A stretch of DNA of 25,174 bases, taken from IMG/VR virus record IMGVR_UViG_3300030060_000740, positions 1 through 25,174 of that record. One strand, 5' to 3'. The notes beneath the pieces were generated by a model, which had not been told where the DNA came from, did no database searches, and saw only the letters and a program-made list of their open reading frames with translations. Positions 22,885-25,174 of the stretch are shown here, piece after piece. The position numbers and the translations under genes are program-made. Positions within the stretch are counted from its first letter, which is position 1, and each line of letters begins with the position of its first letter. The stretch is from a virus.

Positions 22885-24044
22885 TTTGTCCACCTTTCAT
22901 CCCATATAGGATTGTCTAATGTATATTCTTTTGGTTGTTCTTGTATTGTTTCATGCAATGCTTTTTGGAATCCACTATATCCATCAAAGCACGACAACAC
23001 AACCATACCATCATGCAATGGTAGGTTTTTAATTATATGTTTAATGGTAGGAATATTAAAACCATTGCCTAGCATCTTGTATCGCTGACTATTTGATACA
23101 TGATTAGTGTAGTCATCAGATAATCCTTGTAGTCTTTCACACTCTAATGGTGTTAGCTTTCTCCATGTCATATCCTTAACTAAGATATTATCTTTTTGTA
23201 CAGTAGTTAAACAATTAGTTTTATCATCATCCCTTACTTCTATTTGTGTAGTGAAAGGTAAATCTAATTGATAGTCTTTTCTAACACCATCTTTGTTTAA
23301 TCTCCTGTTGACAATACGACCACCTTTAGTTGAATAAGTAGCTACTTTAGGTTGCCTGTTGCCACCTTGCATTGTCAATAGAGTTGGTGCTTTACCATCC
23401 TTATGATAAACTCTTTTGGCTTGTTCATGTTTGTAATGTGCATATTCTTCAGCATGACCAACTTCAATACAACCTACCATAGTACGTTGTTTTCTTTGGA
23501 TACTATTCCACCATACTGCACCATTGTAGGTAGCAGTTAGACAATGTGATTTACCCTCTTTGCTAGTCATTTCATCACAGGCTATGCCATCTTCTTGTAG
23601 TATGTCTTGTAAGACTATGCCTTTATCTTTAATGTCCATATCAACAGGAATGTTTGTCCAATATAATCTTTTCCTGTTTTGTGCAGTAAAGTTACTAGAG
23701 TTAATCATAATAGGTTTTACTCCTAGATACTTTGATATAACGTCTTGATACTCTTGTTTCATCACTACGTTTTCAAGTAAAAAGTATTTAGGTTTTAGTG
23801 TGTCTTTTAGTCTGACAAACTCAAAGAATAATTTACTACGTTCATCATTAAAGTTTAGTTGTTTTCCTGCAAAGCTAAATCCTTGACATGGACTACCACC
23901 TACTAGAATATCTAGTTCTTGATTCCATTCCAATGGTGGTTTGATTTGTGTTACATCCCCTAATTGTATTGTGTTAGGGAAGTTAGCTTGAGTTACTTTG
24001 ATAGCATACTTATCTATCTCACTCGCATAGTATTTGTATTTCAT
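22881..24044 (-). CDS. DNA cytosine-C5 methyltransferase, apparently circularly permuted
   Basis: This is a 387-residue protein. The N-terminus starts directly with motif II (YYASEID, residues 5-11), then motif IV GGSPCQGFS with catalytic C53, motif VI LLENV (89-93), motif VIII QNRKRLYW (122-129), a target-recognition region (about 140-290), and motifs IX-X (RKLTPLECERLQGL, LGNGFNIPT). Motif I, the SAM-binding FxGxG strand that is normally first, is absent there. A matching sequence, VVLSCFDGYSGFQKAL (348-362), follows motif X at the C-terminus. AGGAG lies 8 bases before the ATG, and a sigma70-like promoter lies 31 bases upstream. No partner restriction enzyme is seen, so this is an orphan enzyme, probably protecting phage DNA. 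Confidence 0.92.
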   Translation of the reverse strand: MKYKYYASEIDKYAIKVTQANFPNTIQLGDVTQIKPPLEWNQELDILVGGSPCQGFSFAGKQLNFNDERSKLFFEFVRLKDTLKPKYFLLENVVMKQEYQDVISKYLGVKPIMINSSNFTAQNRKRLYWTNIPVDMDIKDKGIVLQDILQEDGIACDEMTSKEGKSHCLTATYNGAVWWNSIQRKQRTMVGCIEVGHAEEYAHYKHEQAKRVYHKDGKAPTLLTMQGGNRQPKVATYSTKGGRIVNRRLNKDGVRKDYQLDLPFTTQIEVRDDDKTNCLTTVQKDNILVKDMTWRKLTPLECERLQGLSDDYTNHVSNSQRYKMLGNGFNIPTIKHIIKNLPLHDGMVVLSCFDGYSGFQKALHETIQEQPKEYTLDNPIWDERWTK

Positions 24045-24074
24045 TTGTGTTGCTCCTGTAGGTGTTGTGTCTAT

Positions 24075-24103
24075 GTTATATAACTTAACTTAGGTAGTGT
24101 CAA
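24075..24103 (-). promoter_or_regulatory. Sigma70-like promoter for the methyltransferase operon
   Basis: On the minus strand TTGACA (24103-24098) and TATAAC (24080-24075) are separated by exactly 17 bases. The -35 box is perfect and the -10 differs from consensus in one base. Transcription would start near 24068, about 25 bases before the methyltransferase ATG, and could run through the whole leftward cluster. Confidence 0.75.
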
Positions 24104-24113
24104 GTTATATTTT

Positions 24114-24284
24114 TCATTGTAGTTTTATTTGATGTGGTAGCCAAAAGCTATTACATATTAAATAGTATGTCTTACCATTATCGTGGTGGTCATAGTATCC
24201 TGTAATCTCGCCCATAGCTATATGTTTTTTATCGTCAGATTGTGCTATGACTGATGTTCCTAATTTGTATTTATATTTAGTCAT
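24114..24284 (-). CDS. Small hypothetical protein, SH3-like pattern (56 aa)
   Basis: The start at 24284 is preferred to 24296 because GGAG lies 6 bases upstream and it begins one base after the previous stop. The protein is MTKYKYKLGTSVIAQSDDKK..., with a GEITGYYDHHDNGKTYYLI strand pair and a final WLPHQIKL. The order of short beta strands with GEI.GY and W.P..I resembles small SH3-like barrels in phage and bacterial proteins. This is a loose visual match, and the function is unknown. The methyltransferase promoter follows its stop. Confidence 0.65.
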   Translation of the reverse strand: MTKYKYKLGTSVIAQSDDKKHIAMGEITGYYDHHDNGKTYYLICNSFWLPHQIKLQ

Positions 24285-24285
24285 A

Positions 24286-24798
24286 TTATTCTCCATAATA
24301 TTTTTCTACTTTGTTGTATAACTCTTTTAGGCTATCTTGATTAGCTTGATATAGTATTCCTATACCACCTTTGTCTATCCATTTTTCTATATTCTTTGGC
24401 TTATCATCTATTAGGATGTTGCCTAGAGTATATAAACTATTCCTTGCATACTTTTCTTTTCGACCTGTAAAGATTGCATCACTTGGTTTATAGTTATGTT
24501 TAGATAGCCAATGCCTTTTCCAAAAGGATGAATTGTCATTGTCGTATCTTAATGGGGATGAAAGTATAATCCATTCTCCATTTGTAAGTTTATTTATATA
24601 ACTAATCAGTTTGTCGCTAGTCTTAAACTTAGGTATAGTTCCAAAAAAATCAGTTCCTTTTAAATCTTTTATGGTTTTATCTATATCTAATTCTTTCCAA
24701 TGCTTTACGTTGTATTTGTTTTCTAATGCTTTGAAAAAATCAGCTATCACTCCATCCATATCTATGTAAACTTTTCTTTTGATGTGTTGGTTAAGCAT
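24286..24798 (-). CDS. HAD-family 5'(3')-deoxyribonucleotidase-like phosphatase
   Basis: This is a 170-residue HAD protein. Motif I is YIDMDGVIADF (D13, D15), motif II is IILSSPL with S80/S81, a Lys follows in the GRKEKYA region, and motif III is ILIDDKPKN (D131, D132). The match is to the NT5C-type 5'(3')-deoxyribonucleotidases, which dephosphorylate dNMPs and are common in phages, where they help balance nucleotide pools. AAAGGA lies 7 bases before the ATG. The upstream spacer (24799-24865) carries a -35 box and an inverted repeat. Confidence 0.9.
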   Translation of the reverse strand: MLNQHIKRKVYIDMDGVIADFFKALENKYNVKHWKELDIDKTIKDLKGTDFFGTIPKFKTSDKLISYINKLTNGEWIILSSPLRYDNDNSSFWKRHWLSKHNYKPSDAIFTGRKEKYARNSLYTLGNILIDDKPKNIEKWIDKGGIGILYQANQDSLKELYNKVEKYYGE

Positions 24799-24822
24799 TT
24801 TATTATCCTTTCTTTTAGTTGT

Positions 24823-24857
24823 ACAAGTAGACTACACTATTATAATCTACTTGTCAA
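24823..24857 (-). promoter_or_regulatory. Perfect 9-bp inverted repeat with TTGACA box (operator/promoter candidate)
   Basis: ACAAGTAGA (24823-24831) and TCTACTTGT (24846-24854) are exact reverse complements 14 bases apart. On the minus strand a perfect TTGACA (24857-24852) overlaps one arm. A 17-base spacer leads to a weak -10 (TAGTCT, 24834-24829), within the other arm. A TATAAT in the loop (24844-24839) is too close to that -35 to pair with it. No U-run follows, so a terminator is unlikely. This looks like a regulated promoter for the HAD gene. Confidence 0.5.
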
Positions 24858-24865
24858 CAGTTTAG

Positions 24866-25174
24866 TTATGCAACTAATTCAAGTTTCTTAAATTCGTTAG
24901 AGGATATCCATTTAGAAACTTCTTGTTCTCTTGCCCACATTGATAAACTTTCAGTATCATTGCCCATTTCTTTTAGCTTAAATCCATTTTGGTCATCAGC
25001 ATAACTAGAGTAATTAGTAAATGCAGAATATAAAGCAAATACGTTTGCTCCTCTATTGCCAACTTCATGTTGATATAGAGCATTCATTTTTTCAGCTTTT
25101 CTATCTGATTTAACTATGCCTTTTATGATATCAGCAACATCAACTCCATCAAGTTTTATATTTGCCCATGCCTG
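24866..25174 (-). CDS. DUF932-like protein, C-terminal part (5' end outside window)
   Basis: The frame is open to the window edge, so the ATG at 25087 is internal. Before it the frame reads WANIKLDGVDVADIIKG and SDRKAEKM. The visible 102 residues include NVFALYSAFTNYSSYADD and a helical end (MWAREQEVSKWIS). That 'Y.a.T.Y..' helix near the C-terminus is what I recall from DUF932 (phage/plasmid-like TIGR03299) proteins, which are common early genes of unknown function. The match is modest, because only the end of the gene is present. Confidence 0.6.
   Translation of the reverse strand, partial: QAWANIKLDGVDVADIIKGIVKSDRKAEKMNALYQHEVGNRGANVFALYSAFTNYSSYADDQNGFKLKEMGNDTESLSMWAREQEVSKWISSNEFKKLELVA

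Noticed and set aside
22881-24044. Methyltransferase as a restriction-modification system
   Set aside because: No restriction endonuclease gene adjoins it; the neighbours are a cell-wall hydrolase and a small SH3-like protein.
24286-24798. HAD protein as polynucleotide kinase/phosphatase
   Set aside because: No P-loop kinase domain; the length and motifs fit a 5'(3')-nucleotidase alone.
24839-24844. TATAAT as -10 partner of the TTGACA at 24857-24852
   Set aside because: The spacer is only 7 bases, far too short for sigma70.

Overview
The window is part of the genome of a short-tailed (podovirus-like) marine phage. It is AT-rich, contains no rRNA, tRNA, CRISPR array or insertion sequence, and its genes overlap or abut almost everywhere. 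The best marker is a family A DNA polymerase with a DnaJ-like CxxCxGxG zinc-finger segment between its exonuclease and polymerase domains. From memory, that feature is the hallmark of phages related to HMO-2011 (a SAR116 phage) and of similar pelagiphages. The neighbouring set of class II ribonucleotide reductase, MazG, T7-type endonuclease I, PD-(D/E)xK exonuclease, helicase, primase and integrase fits such a group. The host is probably a marine alphaproteobacterium; this is inference, because the window holds no host DNA.

Left block (1-8991, rightward): late virion genes. A tail-fibre C-terminus is followed by a small protein, a one-helix membrane protein (holin-like), and five structural or DNA-ejection candidates. 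The last is a 1133-residue protein resembling podoviral internal virion proteins. This block meets the leftward block tail to tail, with the two stop ends overlapping by 8 bases.

Right block (25174-8984, leftward): early and replication genes. In transcription order: a DUF932-like C-terminus; an inverted repeat with a -35-like box; a HAD 5'(3')-nucleotidase; a small protein; a strong sigma70-like promoter; a cytosine methyltransferase with its motif I at the C-terminus (apparent circular permutation); a SleB-type cell-wall hydrolase; several small accessory and membrane proteins; a tyrosine integrase; primase; DnaB-like helicase; HNH endonuclease; DNA polymerase; an acidic-tailed protein (possible SSB); an exonuclease whose last 55 codons lie in the -1 frame; a coiled-coil protein; endonuclease I; DUF3310; class II RNR; a candidate nuclease; an RMF-like protein; and MazG. 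Together these would degrade and recycle host DNA, make dNTPs, replicate and resolve phage DNA, and protect it by methylation.

Four or more small genes not obvious from simple ORF lengths (10192-10362, 12291-12440, 20768-20851, 20854-20985) are supported by stop/start overlaps or ribosome-binding sites, and three of them encode membrane peptides. Four leftward genes (14430, 13697, 13479, 17843) start with GTG overlapping the previous stop as TAGTG, which suggests translational coupling. I found no clearly novel multi-gene defence or parasitic system. The most unusual items are the permuted methyltransferase, the exonuclease frameshift, the polymerase zinc finger and the cluster of tiny membrane proteins next to the integrase.
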